From assembly GCA_963978895.1 (NCBI GenBank), contig OZ022239.1:14085566-14149565 (forward strand): 64,000 bases of DNA, in the 5' to 3' direction. The notes below the pieces were generated by a model. It saw nothing but the letters and a program-made list of their open reading frames with translations. It searched no databases and was not told where the DNA came from. Numbering within the stretch: position 1 is the stretch's first letter; each line of letters starts with the position of its first letter. Below, piece by piece: positions 22,208-42,438 of this stretch. Source of the stretch: Erpobdella octoculata (Eukaryota > Annelida > Clitellata > Hirudinida > Erpobdellidae). The translations under genes and the position numbers were made by a program.

Positions 22208-23383
22208 ATGACGGAGTGTTATGAAAGCGGGATAACCCGAAGTCACACTGCTGATGACATCGTCTGGCGACATAAAGCATCTAGGAAAGGTAAACGGGAT
22301 TTCAAAATCAGAACCTACAACGTCCGAATCCTCAGGGATAGCGGGGTAATCAGGCATAAAATTCAGAGGATCATCATCGGCTGCGAGGAGTACGGCGTCG
22401 ACTTTGTTGCTTTACAGGAGCATCGGCTCCAAACAGACTGTGAGGGTATACAGTTTGACACTCCAAAACCTGGCTGGACTCTTGCTTGTTCCGATGCGTC
22501 TTCAACTGCTGAATGCCATGGGGTGGCAATGTTCTACAGCCAAAAAGTTGCTGCCATGGTCACTTCGTTGGAGAAAATATCTGATCGTATTATGGTGATG
22601 CATCTTGGCGGTAACCCAAGGTAAAGTATCATCTCAGCGTATGCTCCCACGGAGTCGGACAAAAATGAGGGATTGAAGGACAAATTCTACGATGACTTAG
22701 AAAAACTAATCATTTCAATCCCACCCCACACTGTTGTACTGGCTGCTGGTGACTTTAACGCTCGCATTGGAAACACTAGTCGTCAAGTGCATCCACGGAT
22801 CGTCGGAGGATATTGCTACCACGAGCTCACAAGCAATAATGGCCAGAGATTGATCGATCTATGCGAATCAGCTGGAATGAGGCCGGCCCACGGCCGTTTT
22901 CAACACCAGCGCAGACATTTATACACCTACACTGACCCCAGAGCTGAGAAATACCAGCTTGACCACATACTTATAAGAGCTAAATGGTATTCCTCTTTGT
23001 CTGACTGTCGTGCCTTCAACTCACTAGACGTTGGTTCGGATCATCGCTTTGTGTCGGCCAAGATCAGAGTAAGGCTAAGAGTGACCAAAAGTAGCAAACT
23101 CAGGAGAGACGTCTTTAATACCTGCAGATTGGATGATGCATTGGTGCAACGGTCTTTTGACCTGGAGTTGAGGGATCGCTTCGAGGCTCTCTTCGACGAC
23201 CTGCGGATCTCTAATCATCTGGAGGAGATCGACAAAAGAGCGGAGTGTTTGAACAAAGCTCTGGTGAAGACCTGTGAAAAAGTTATCGGCAAACGGAGGA
23301 CAAAAAAAAACGGTCACAGTGGGTTGGAGAGCAGACGATTCACCTCCAGCGGAAACAGGACAGAGCAAAAGAAAGGTAAATGA
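22208..23383 (+). pseudogene. RTE endonuclease region with one nonsense codon
   Basis: One continuous frame apart from TAA at 22622-22624, where the family would read through into the SIISAYAPTES segment. Endonuclease catalytic stretches (AAGDFNARIG and the GSDHR near the end) are visible. The frame ends at 23383, where the following RT-region frame (from 23380) is shifted. Confidence 0.75.
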
Positions 23384-24367
23384 GGACTTCAACAGTGGAG
23401 GATAAGAGGCTTTGGAAAGGCCTCCGGGAGCAAGTTAACGAGTCTCTTATTATGGATGAAAGGACCTACCTTGAGACACAGCTCAGTGATCTGGAGGCGG
23501 CTGCCTCGAGGAATCAACATGATGAGGTTTGGAAAATAATAGACAGAATCGGCGGCGGTGATAAAAAACATCCTGTAAAGGTGCGCAAACTCGATGGGAA
23601 ACCACCTGCGTCCAAGGAGGATGGCTTGAATGAGTGGAGAACTTACTTCAACAATCTTCTCAACAACAAAAGCAAGTTTACAAGCTCGGCCTATCATCCT
23701 GTCCCATCGAATGACAACAACGAGATATCAACATCCAACTTCAGCTTAAGAGAAGTGAACGAGGCCTTAAAGCACCTCAAGTCAAATAGAGCTCCGGGCT
23801 TGGACTATGCGCTCACTGCAGAGGTACTCAAGAAAGGCGGAAACTTCATCAGAGAGCAAATCTATTTTATCTGCAACTTGGTTTTTGACAATCTCCACGC
23901 GCCCAGTACCGTGCCAAAGAAAGGAAATCTCCAACTGATGAGTAACTACAGAGGTATCTCTCTCATGTCCATAGCAGCAAAGGTTTACAACCTAATGCTT
24001 CTCAACCGCATTAGAACTCCAACTGACAAGCTGTTAAGGAAAAACCAAGCTGGGTTCAGGATTGGACGTAGTTGTGTTCAACAGATTAACATCTTGAGAC
24101 GCTTCATGGACGGAGCATATAGTCAGAATAACCCGCTGTTCGTCACATTCATCGACTTCAAAAAAGCATTTGATTCGATTGATCGGGATATGATGTTTGC
24201 AATATTAAGACACTATGGCATTCCCAATAAGATAGTCTCAGCCATAAAAGTACTATATGAAAATTCATCTAGCCAGGTCTTTGTTGAGGGGAACTATCTG
24301 AGCCATTCAGTATCACCACAGGAGTCCTACAGGGAGATGTCTTAGCCCCTTTCTTGTTTGTCATTGT

Positions 24368-24371
<4 letters not shown>

Positions 24372-24406
<35 letters not shown>

Positions 24407-25468
24407 TATTTATATAGCGCTATTTCCGCAGTGTTCAATAGCGCTCGGTCGTGAACTTAGTAAACAGATATGTTTTAAGTCCACGACGGAAAACTGTGAG
24501 AGAGGTAGAGTTAGTAAGAGAAGAAGGAAGAGAGTTCCAGAGATAGGGACCAGAGTAGGAGAAAGAGCGTTTAGCAAAAGAATGCTTAATAGTGAAGATG
24601 CGAGAGTGATTACGAGAAGAAGAACGAAGACCAGACTTAGGAGGGATATGTATTAAATTAGTTAAGTAGAGAGGAGAAAGGCAATTTTTTATTTTGTACA
24701 TTATTAAACAAATTTTAAAAATCACCCTATATCTGAGAGGAAGCCAATGGAGAAGAACAAGAGATGGAGAGATGTGAGAGGAGTAGGAGGTGCGAGAAAC
24801 TAAGCGAGCAGCCGAGTTGAAGGCTTTAGAGAGAGGATAGAGGGTAGTGTCAGGAAGACCATAGTATAGAGAATTGCAGTAGTCAATTCGAGACAGGACA
24901 AGAGAAGAGACTAGAAGTTGCAGCGAAGGATCATCCAGAAGTGGACGAAGCTGCTTAATACGACGAAGATGAAAGTAGCAGGATTTAGTAACAGAAGTAA
25001 TTTGGGGCGTTAGCGACAAGTTAGAGTCAAAGAGAAAACCTAAGCTACGAATCAAGGGAGAAGGAGAAATGGAAAGAGAAGATGGTGGTGGCAAAACCAA
25101 AGGAAGAGGATTTAGGGATTTAGAGGACTTGTTGAAATAGATTAGTTCAAACTTGTCAGGATTAAGTTTAAGACACATAGAAGAACTCCAGGATATAATA
25201 GATTGAAGGCAGGCAGCTATTTTGTTAAGAACAGACTCAAGAGAAGAGTTAGAGAAAGTAGAATAGACATAAGAGTCATCGGCATACATTTGGCTATTGA
25301 GAGAGTGAGAAGATATAATATGAGGAAGTTCAGAAGTATAGAGAATAAACAGTAAAGGACCAAGAATAGACCCTTGAGGGACACCATAGCTTAAAGTTAC
25401 AGGAGTAGATTTAGAAGATTCAATAGAAACATAGGAATATCTACCAGATAGATAAGATTTAATCCACC
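24372..25468 (-). mobile_element. 5'-truncated L2/CR1-type LINE inserted in the RTE
   Basis: On the minus strand an open frame runs from about 25466 to a stop at 24435. It starts at WIKSYLSGRYSYVSIESS and includes the RT motifs YGVPQGSILGPLLFILY and MYADDSYVYS, ending in the LWNSLPSSL and FRRGLKTYLF block common to L2/CR1 C-termini. The 3' end shows a 9-bp stem hairpin (AGCGCTATT/AATAGCGCT at about 24416-24445) and a (TTGA)n tail at 24368-24400, the usual L2 signature. There is no obvious target duplication; the RTE reads V-I-V-I-D-Y-V-M across the junctions. Truncation removes the endonuclease and the first RT motifs, but the remaining frame (about 340 codons) has no stop, suggesting a fairly young insertion. 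Confidence 0.8.
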
Positions 25469-26379
25469 GATTATGTCATGAGACGAGCGGAACATGGTTC
25501 CGGCTATCTGACACACTGTCGCAATGGATCAAGACAGGCGGGGAGGAGGATTAATGACCTCGACTTTGCGGATGACATAGCCCTGTTGGAGAACTCAATA
25601 GAAGGTGCTCAGCGACAACTGAATGCTCTCAACGAAGAATCAAAAAAGGTTGGGCTGGAAGTAAACACCATGAAGACCGTGCAGATGCGTCTCAACATCC
25701 CTAAAGATTTTAATGCACCGCACCTCACAATCGACGGCGAAAAAGTAGAAGTGGTCCGGGGCTTCAAATATCTTGGGTCTCACATGAACTCAGATGTCAA
25801 AGATATTGAGGCCAGAATCGCACTAGCATGGAGGGCCTTCCACAAACTGGAGAAGATCCTCACCTCCAGACACGTCGGTGTGATGCTGAGAGTGCGCTTC
25901 TTCAACGCTGCATGTGTATCAATTTTGTTGTATGGATGTGAATCCTGGTTTGTAACAAAAAGTTTGTCGATTAAATTGGACGTGTTTGCTAGAAAGTGTT
26001 ATCGCAGGATGATCGGTGTGGTTCAGTCAGAAGATCGTATGACAAATGAGGACCTGTACGGTCGACAGGGTACAATCAGCTCCTATCAGCACATTGATCC
26101 GTCATCGTCAGATGTCTTTCACTGGTCACTGTCTACGTATGAACCACGATGAACCGGAAAATATATACATGCTGTATACATCGAACGTAGGAGCTAGCAA
26201 CAGACGCGGCCGTCCTAGAATGTCATACCTCGACCAGATGTCAACATACATGGGTTATGACGGAGGCCAAAGGAGAGAAATGGAAGCTCAGATATTGTCG
26301 TCTGCGGAGTGGAGGGACCAACAAGTCCGGACGAAACGTAGTCGGTCAATGATGATGATGATGATGATCTACTCAATAA

Positions 26380-27070
26380 ATAAAGACAGACGTGTTTCAC
26401 CATTTTTGAAAATTTGGTTTCCGGGACCTCAAATGTGAAGTGGAAAATAAGAATAGAATAACTGCTACTTAAAAACAGTAAAAATTAGTATTTAGTATTA
26501 ACTTGAAAAATAAGGATATACGTGTTTTATCAATTTTTGATAATTTGGTTTCCAGGACCGCAAATGTGGGGTAAAAATAGAAAAACTAAAAATGTAAAAG
26601 TTTTAAAACAAATTTTTTTCTAAAACAAGGCATATCTCAAAAACCAAAAATGAAAAAGTTTTGAAATTTAGTATCTAGATTCTTCTTAAAAAATAAAAAA
26701 ACGCGTGTTCCACCATTTTAAAAAATGTGGGATGGAAATAATATTTGATGAAAAACTCCAAAACTTTAAAATTTTGCAATTTATTAACGAGATTATTTTT
26801 ACAAAATCACAAATTGCATGTTTTTATTAATTTTTGAAATTTGGTTTCCAGTACTTCAAATGTGGAGGAGTAATATTAGGGTTATATTTTTTGTAAAATA
26901 ACTGCAACTCTAAAACTAAAAATACTACAAATATACAAATTAATAACTAAATACTACTTGGAAAATAAAGTTGCAAATGTTTTATAATTTTACATCTGTG
27001 GTATTTACAGTTTTTGAGTAGCAGTTACTTTAAAAAACAAATAACCCTCTTTTCCAACCCACATTTGTGT
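26380..27070. repeat. Array of ~157-bp repeats (right part), ending in an inverted unit
   Basis: After the RTE tail the same repeat family continues (GGTTTCCGGGACCTCAAATG near 26415, a further copy near 26550, another near 26845). At about 26985-27068 the order is reversed: ATCTGTGGTATTTACAG, then TTTTTGAGTAGCAGTTAC, then AAAACAAATAACC are reverse complements of the array unit. The array therefore ends in an inverted copy, followed by (TA)n at 27077-27145. Confidence 0.6.
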
Positions 27071-27075
27071 GATGG

Positions 27076-27076
<1 letters not shown>

Positions 27077-27139
<63 letters not shown>

Positions 27140-27145
27140 TTCTCA
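27077..27145. repeat. (TA)n microsatellite
   Basis: Nearly pure TA dinucleotide with TGTA and TTTA interruptions. Confidence 0.95.
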
Positions 27146-27174
27146 TTATATAAGCTGTATTCACACAATTCATA

Positions 27175-27659
27175 TTTCGGGAATGGGAAAGCAACCGTAG
27201 GTAGCGGGAGCGGGAAAACTACAGGGTATAATTTTTTTTATTTTTGTGTAAAATAATAACTTTGATGTAGACAGCTGTGAGGGAATCAACATTGTATCAA
27301 TACCACTAATAGGGTAAAGTTCCACGAGTTCGCTGATTGTATTTTGGCACAGAAAACAGCTAAACTTTGGACCAACGCTGATACACAATTTATTACTCTG
27401 CAGTTAGTGGTAAATCTAGCATTGAGCTCAGATATAAAATTGTCTACACATGCAAAAAAGATTCTAATACTAACTCTTGGTGAAAAAAATAACTTTTAGA
27501 AATCAAGGGGGGGCAAATTGTCTACACACGTCAGAAGGATTTCAATATGCATTGAATCATCACTAAGTTAAGTTGAAATTAAAAAAATATATAGTAAACT
27601 CTAGGTAAAATTTTTTTCCAAATTTCGAAAATCAGATGCCCCTCAAATTTACGTCCCTG
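27175..27659 (+). mobile_element. Second copy of the hAT-like MITE of 5186-7024 (left-truncated)
   Basis: Shared internal blocks appear in the same order as in the first copy: AACTTTGATGTAGACAG, ACCACTAATAGGG...GTAAAGT, GAGTTCGCTGATTG, AATCAAGGGGG and TCTACACACG, ending at a right terminus TTTACGTCCCTG (27648-27659). The left end is truncated, near 27222. Just left of it (27190-27218) lie GCGGGAGCGGGAAA units, the reverse complement of the 18-bp Helitron minisatellite. Confidence 0.6.
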
Positions 27660-28278
27660 CACCAACTATTTGACAAATTTATTGAAGAGCGCCCTGGAAT
27701 AGGCCACATGTTTGTTTGCGTCACTTTTATGTTGTTTTTGTTATTATTTATTTTTTAATATCAACCAGCTAGATTTCCGAACTAAGCTCCCCGAAATAAA
27801 CAAAAGACCAATGCCAAGAGCCATGAAAAAATTTCAAGGTGATAAAAATATACATCTAAAAATAGCAGAAACACATGTACAAAAACTTCTTTTTGATATT
27901 GATAATTTTTCAAAGTCCGGCACATCTGCAATAATTATCCAATTCTGAATCTTTCTTTTTAATAAAAAAATCAATGCATGACATCGAGTATTTTAAAATA
28001 CAATTGTTTTGTAATAACATTTACAAACCAACCAGCTTTGCAACAAATTAGAATTCTAAATGATTACGACCAGTGCTTATAAAGAGAAATAAACACAATA
28101 CAAATCCATTCGATCACGGGAAATTTTGAGATTTCATGAAAATAACAATAGAGCGTTCCTGCCGACATTCAGATTTGCATAGAAATTCTTTTGTGATTAG
28201 CCACATAAATGGTTGATCTTGCTAGTGTCATCAGCATTATTTATATTGACATGGAAATTAATATAATTTATGAGTATG

Positions 28279-28358
<80 letters not shown>

Positions 28359-29331
28359 ACATATTTTTATATAATTATAGCATCTTTTAAAGTTAAAATA
28401 TCTAACAAAAATAGACTTAAGAAATAAAAGAATTGAATTATTTAAAAAAATGCCTACATAAACAAAGTTGATCCCTCAAAAATTTAGTTTCAAATGACAA
28501 ATAAAAGTGACAATGATCACAACAAAGCCAAATGCACACCAAATAACAAGTAATTATGAAAATGAAACAAATTTAAAAAAAGTATCTGCACCAAATAAAA
28601 TTAATTTTGCACTTCCAAAACATAATAATAATCAGCAAATCATTGCATTTATTGCAGAATCAACAAAATAAAACAAACAAATAATACAAAGATAAACAAA
28701 TTTCAATGAAAATTATATGCATTAATTATTAAATATATAAATTTATTATCTAAATTGAACCATGAAATCCAGAGATTTTAATATCTTATGAGATACAAAT
28801 GTGCATTAGACTTATGACAGCAATTCTTTGTATGTATATGTCACTGTATTTATGTATGCATATAAGTCACTGTATCTATGTATGTATATACGTCACTGTA
28901 TTTATGTATGTACATCGTTGTTTGATTATTATAATATATCATCATCATCATAACCATTCTAATTTAAGACCAAATCTATTTTCTGATTCAACTTCTTCTC
29001 CAACTGAAATGCTTTTAAATAACAAATAAATTAATAATGACAACGAACGATCATCTCTGACACAGCAGAAAATCTTATCGGCCATCTCATTAAACATCTA
29101 AAAGACAAAAACGAAAATACCATGTCAAGCATGATGTTGTGAGCAGTGAATATAAAATTCATGAATGTTACTAACAGACTCTCGATAGGTCTGTAAGAAC
29201 CTTTAGAACACAAAAAACATTGGTAAAAACCGAAGTATTCATTCGATGACGTACACGGAGAATTCATGATGTAGATCAAGTGAGATGGTGAGTGATGGAA
29301 AAAAAAACAAAATAAAAATGACAACAAAGAG
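27660..29331. other. Intergenic, 3' of CYRI, with (TA)n at 28278-28342
   Basis: No gene is firmly supported. A possible isolated exon at about 27767-27948 (splice-like AACCAG, then a basic frame KLPEINKRPMPRAMKKF ending TGA) has no partner exons. A (TA)n followed by (TG)n tract is at 28278-28358. A phased TATGTATATA/GTCACTGTA repeat of about 32 bp lies at 28830-28920. Confidence 0.4.
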
Positions 29332-32300
29332 TCACTTCGTTGATTCATCATCGGCCGAAAAACTATCATATCTCAACCAAAAAAATACAACGACTACTTT
29401 GAAAGCAAAATCTTTTTTTCTTCGAAGTAACAAACAGAAAAACCAACAGAAAAATCTTTTATCATGTTCACAGATTTAAATACTTGCAACTTCACAATCA
29501 GGCTAAAAGGCTCTTTATGGCTTTCGGTGTTGTGTCGTCGTTCAGGTGTTTTGTTGTGTACCTGTATCAAGTAATTCGTTTATAATTTGTAACAAACAAC
29601 TACTACAAATTGTCCACATTTGATTAGAACATCATATTAATTATTATTGTTACCTCAGCGCGTTCATGAGACATTCAACGTTCTGAGGGGCATGATCTTT
29701 CAAAACCTTTATTGAATTCTTTATCTACAATTTCAATTATTTAGATATAATAAATATACAAAAACAAAATACATAAAACAATTCCAAGTAAACCAAATAA
29801 CATAAAATAAAACATTTCAGAAAACAAACAGCACTTGACTATCACTAAAGATGATCAAGTGACAAAATTATTCATTCACAAGCAACACATTTGACTCACA
29901 TCTATATTTGAGGTTTTGACAAAAGCTCCAATAGGATGAACATGGTCATAAAGAATGATGACACCAACCATCACTCGCAGACAAAACATCACTGTCTCCG
30001 GATTAGTAATTTTACATCTGTATTTACTAAAAAATCAACATCAAAATATCAACTTTGTATACTACACTCTAAAATATATACTAAAAGTAACATATTAGCA
30101 GAACAGTTTTCCAAAACGTTTGGCATCACTTATTAATTATTCAGAAAAACACACATACGTGTGTGTGTGTGTGTGTATTAATCATTTATATACAAAAAAG
30201 TCAGCATCATATTTATATTCTTATCATTCACTTACATATGACAGTAACTAATTTACACAAACACAATTGGACGGACAAATTAAATCAAGTAAGGTATGAC
30301 GATGGAAAGAAAAAAAACTTACGGGTTTTCTATCATGACCCTGCATATGCTGGCCATCGTACAGAGGCAATCAGTGGTGTTTTCAATGGGAAGGTCTTTG
30401 TTCTATAATAAGTTATTTATAGTCTCTTGTAATTCACATCCGCACATCAAAGTAATGTGTCACGATAACATAATTTTAAGCAGGCTGGTCGACCAGGTTA
30501 CAAACATATTGACACTTACCATCATTAAAGAATGATTATGGATACGTGAAAATACAAAATTATGTAGTCAACCATGTTATATGTTCATTGTAATAAATTA
30601 TGTTAATGCATAGAAACAGTTTTTTGAATTAGATATAGTGATATTAACAGTTCCAAACAACTAATAAAAGATGTTCTCATTATGAAAAGAATTTTTTATT
30701 GTGTATGATAAAATTCGCATTAAAGATGTCATTAAATTTACTAGGGTTGATACAAAAATGTTTGAAATCACATCTTAAAAAGAAAAACCGAAGAGAAACT
30801 TAAGGCGACATAGCAAGCCTGACAGCGACGATTAAAAACTCGAGATAATAATGATGAAACTTAATTGGCCAGACATCTACTAGAAGATCCAATGAATTTT
30901 CAATTAAATATAAATGCAAAAAGAAAATAACATTAACATAAACTGCATATATAATTAAAATAATTATCCTAATAGGGCCACACTTTTTTATAACTGGAAC
31001 ATTTGTTCTTCTAAACATCTTAATGGATTCATTTAAATAATCAATGCTTTCCATTTTATTTCTAACAAACCGGTTTTCAGTAATTAAGCAAAATATAAAA
31101 TTCCATTAAAAGCATGATTGTCACATGATCTCAATATAATAAAATAACAACAAATATGTTTATAGATCTCTGACAAAAAGTGAAAGACAGTAAGTAGCTC
31201 AACATGAAAACCAAAATTAATAAAAACTAATAAAACGACGAAAAAACAAAAATTTACTAAACAAAATTCTACACACCTCAGATACGAATTTTGAAGTTGC
31301 ATCACTGAGAACTTTCAGCATGGGAGTGGCATGTGCATAAAAAAGGGACATTCTGTTCGCCACGGATTCACTGACATCGAGACTGTTTTCGTGCTCCGAC
31401 TGTACGGGTGTCAACAATGTCACACAAACACAATTATTGGTTAACTGCAGGTTTCAATTGCAGGCAAATATATTCATTATATACATTAAAACTATTATAG
31501 TACTTTCATAGACTAAAAAAAATCTAGAACAAAACCGAACGTACAGTTCCGCCCATCTTCATTTTATTTAGAGTTCTTCTGTAATAACTGAAATCATTCT
31601 GTATTGCTGGATTAGTCATCTAGAAAATCCATTATTTACACATAAAAAACTGTAATTATTTTAAAAAATAAGTAAACACGTAATGGCCTAGAAAACTCAA
31701 ATCATTTTTTATATTATCTTTAGTGTCACACGAAACATATAAATGTGTGTTTTAATTTTTATTTTGACTTTTCTTTTTTCTGAGTTTATGTTTATTATTG
31801 TTCAATAAAGATTGGAAAAAATAATAATAAAAGATATTTGAAAAATGAATCAATTCTTGCCTTGAGATCGTCAAATTTGAGAGTGAAATCCAGAATTTCT
31901 GCAAACTGCTTGAATGAGGCTTGTTGAGTTTCAAGATGCTGTTTCGGAGTCATTTCATTAGAGCACAACAGTCCTAATAAGTTAGGCACTGTAGATTCTA
32001 TGAAAAGATCAAGAAAAAAAAAGTTGTAATTAAAACGGAATCAAAATAGCTTTTATGTATAAACAATAAAATAAATTGAGCAAACCAACATCCAACAACA
32101 TTATATAAGAATCTTTACCCAATGTAATTGAATATTCGTAATAGTGCTTCAGTCGTAAAACAAGTGGTACTACAGCTGCCCAGGCTTTTTCTTGGTAACT
32201 ATGAATTGCTGCATTTGATATAGCCTTAAAAATGTATTAAAATATTATAACAAGCTGATGGAGGTAAAAATATTACAACTGCATCAAAATAATAAAATGA

Positions 32301-32664
32301 CCTCTCTAATTTCAGTTGCTGCTCCTTTGTAGGTAGCTAATTCTTTTAAAATTAAATCTGCCTCCTTTAAGACCAACTGGACCTGAGACCAAACCGGTTG
32401 TTCCAAGGGAGTTGTGAATGCATCTAAAAATTAGTTTTAAAAATGTAGCTAAAATAGATTTTGGAAATGTAAAATCACAAAAAACTTCAGAACGACCACC
32501 TCACAATCATTGATAGTTTTGTTGGCAATTATAAGTAAGTTATATAAAAAAATATTTGAGAATACAATGATAAAAATTGACAAACTTTCAAAATCGACAA
32601 AGATGTCAACTTTGGATGGTACATCGCAGTCCCTACAATAGAGAATTTTCAGAAGATTTCCCAT
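29332..32664 (-). CDS. CYRIB: CYRI (FAM49) Rac1-binding regulator of the SCAR/WAVE complex
   Basis: Ten coding exons on the minus strand: 32664-32586, 32423-32302, 32224-32119, 31988-31861, 31619-31545, 31399-31277, 30402-30323, 30026-29900, 29724-29654 and 29371-29332. Phases agree throughout, giving 316 aa (vertebrate CYRI-A/B: 323). MGNLLKIL supplies the Gly2 myristoylation site. The DUF1394/Rac-binding core includes [26 protein letters not shown] and [10 protein letters not shown] with the Arg pair (159-160) needed for active Rac1 binding, then [26 protein letters not shown] and [26 protein letters not shown] competes with CYFIP for Rac1-GTP and so limits Arp2/3-driven protrusion. The intron after exon 4 has a GC donor (AAG/GCAAGA). 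The extreme C-terminus is shorter than vertebrate CYRI, ending ...DDESTK. The first ATG lies 827 bp from the divergent kinesin-13 start. The symbol is used for the family; A versus B cannot be assigned. Confidence 0.92.
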
Positions 32665-33491
32665 TTGTTAACAAACTAGCTTTATGTATTTTCGATTTAT
32701 GTCGGTGGTTATCTACAGCGAAATAGAAGTCGATGCGTTCGGAATACTTTTCTTATTCCACTGACTATTCACTATTCCGTGTTATTGTCACTGACTGCCT
32801 TCCTTGTTGGGCTGATTAAAAAACGTACAAGTCAATAAAATATTCCACAACCATCTTGTAATTATATTGTATATATAGCATATAATAACGTTAAATTGTA
32901 AAGTAGGGCGCTCACTACCAGACCGTCTTTCTTCAATGGAACTTTTGCTTCCTGTTTACGGCCATTAAATAAAGAGCGTTGGATGAATCAAACGAATGAA
33001 TTTAAAAACTGTAATGCTACTTGCGAAGATAAAATAATATTAAATGTTAAAATTTGTTTTTAAATAGTTTTTAATTGGTTGTGTATTGTGTATATGCAAA
33101 TGATCCACCAAATCTTCCAATAAATTGTTATTTTTAGCTTAATTTTAGCAGAGTTAAAAAACTGTTTGATCAAATACGGTTTTGTTATACATTAATTTTT
33201 TATGCAGTTTGTCAATTTGTCAATAATACTAAAAATTATCTGGCTTATTTAAGTTTGTCATCGCAGTCAGCAACTTAAACTATAATAGTAACAAAAATGT
33301 CTCGCGCCGGTTGGTTGCGATAGCACGCATAATATTGTGTTTTCCTTTATAACGTTGTTTCGCTAGCGGCAACGTTTTTGCTTTTGATTGACTTAATTTT
33401 TTTGAAATAATAAAAGCAGCTGGTAAGTTAGCAGTATTCGTAGAAAATGTTTGGATTGATTGCTTCATAAATTTTCCATATTTTAGACAAC
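32665..33491. promoter_or_regulatory. Head-to-head intergenic region, CYRI / kinesin-13
   Basis: 827 bp separate the two divergent start codons. No repeat or ORF is evident. A splice-acceptor-like TATTTTAG lies 6-7 bp upstream of the kinesin ATG, so a 5' UTR intron is possible. I infer a shared or bidirectional promoter region from geometry only; no specific factor site is claimed. Confidence 0.4.

Positions 33492-42438
<8,947 letters not shown>

Larger units (their letters stand above)
22141..26369 (+). mobile_element. RTE-type LINE (endonuclease plus reverse transcriptase), inactive, split by an L2-type LINE
   Basis: An apurinic-endonuclease-type N-terminus (KIRTYNVRILRD, then VDFVALQEHRL, GDFNARIG, LDHILIRAKW and the SDHR box) is followed by RT motifs: RAPGLDYALTAEV, NYRGISLMSIAAKVYN, FIDFKKAFDSIDR, then, after the interruption, LDFADDIALLE and YLGSHMN. 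The C-terminus is SILLYGCESW, ending TKRSRS. The 3' tail is (ATG)n at 26348-26369, typical of RTE. Damage includes an in-frame TAA at 22622-22624, a frame change near 23380, a one-base loss near 24315 before GVLQGDV, and the 1.1-kb L2 insertion after FVIVI. The flanking 157-bp array resumes with a short shared ATCT.CT motif on both sides, suggesting a short target duplication. Confidence 0.85.

Noticed and set aside
22208..26438. RTE and L2 coding regions as host genes
   Set aside because: Clear retrotransposon endonuclease and RT motifs with frameshifts, nested insertion and microsatellite 3' tails.
27767..27948. Possible exon with frame KLPEINKRPMPRAMKKF...
   Set aside because: Splice-like AG upstream but no partner exons and no recognised family; left as a note in the intergenic entry.
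28278..28358. CRISPR-like or regulatory array
   Set aside because: Simple (TA)n then (TG)n; there are no spacers and this is eukaryotic DNA. No CRISPR array is present anywhere in the window.
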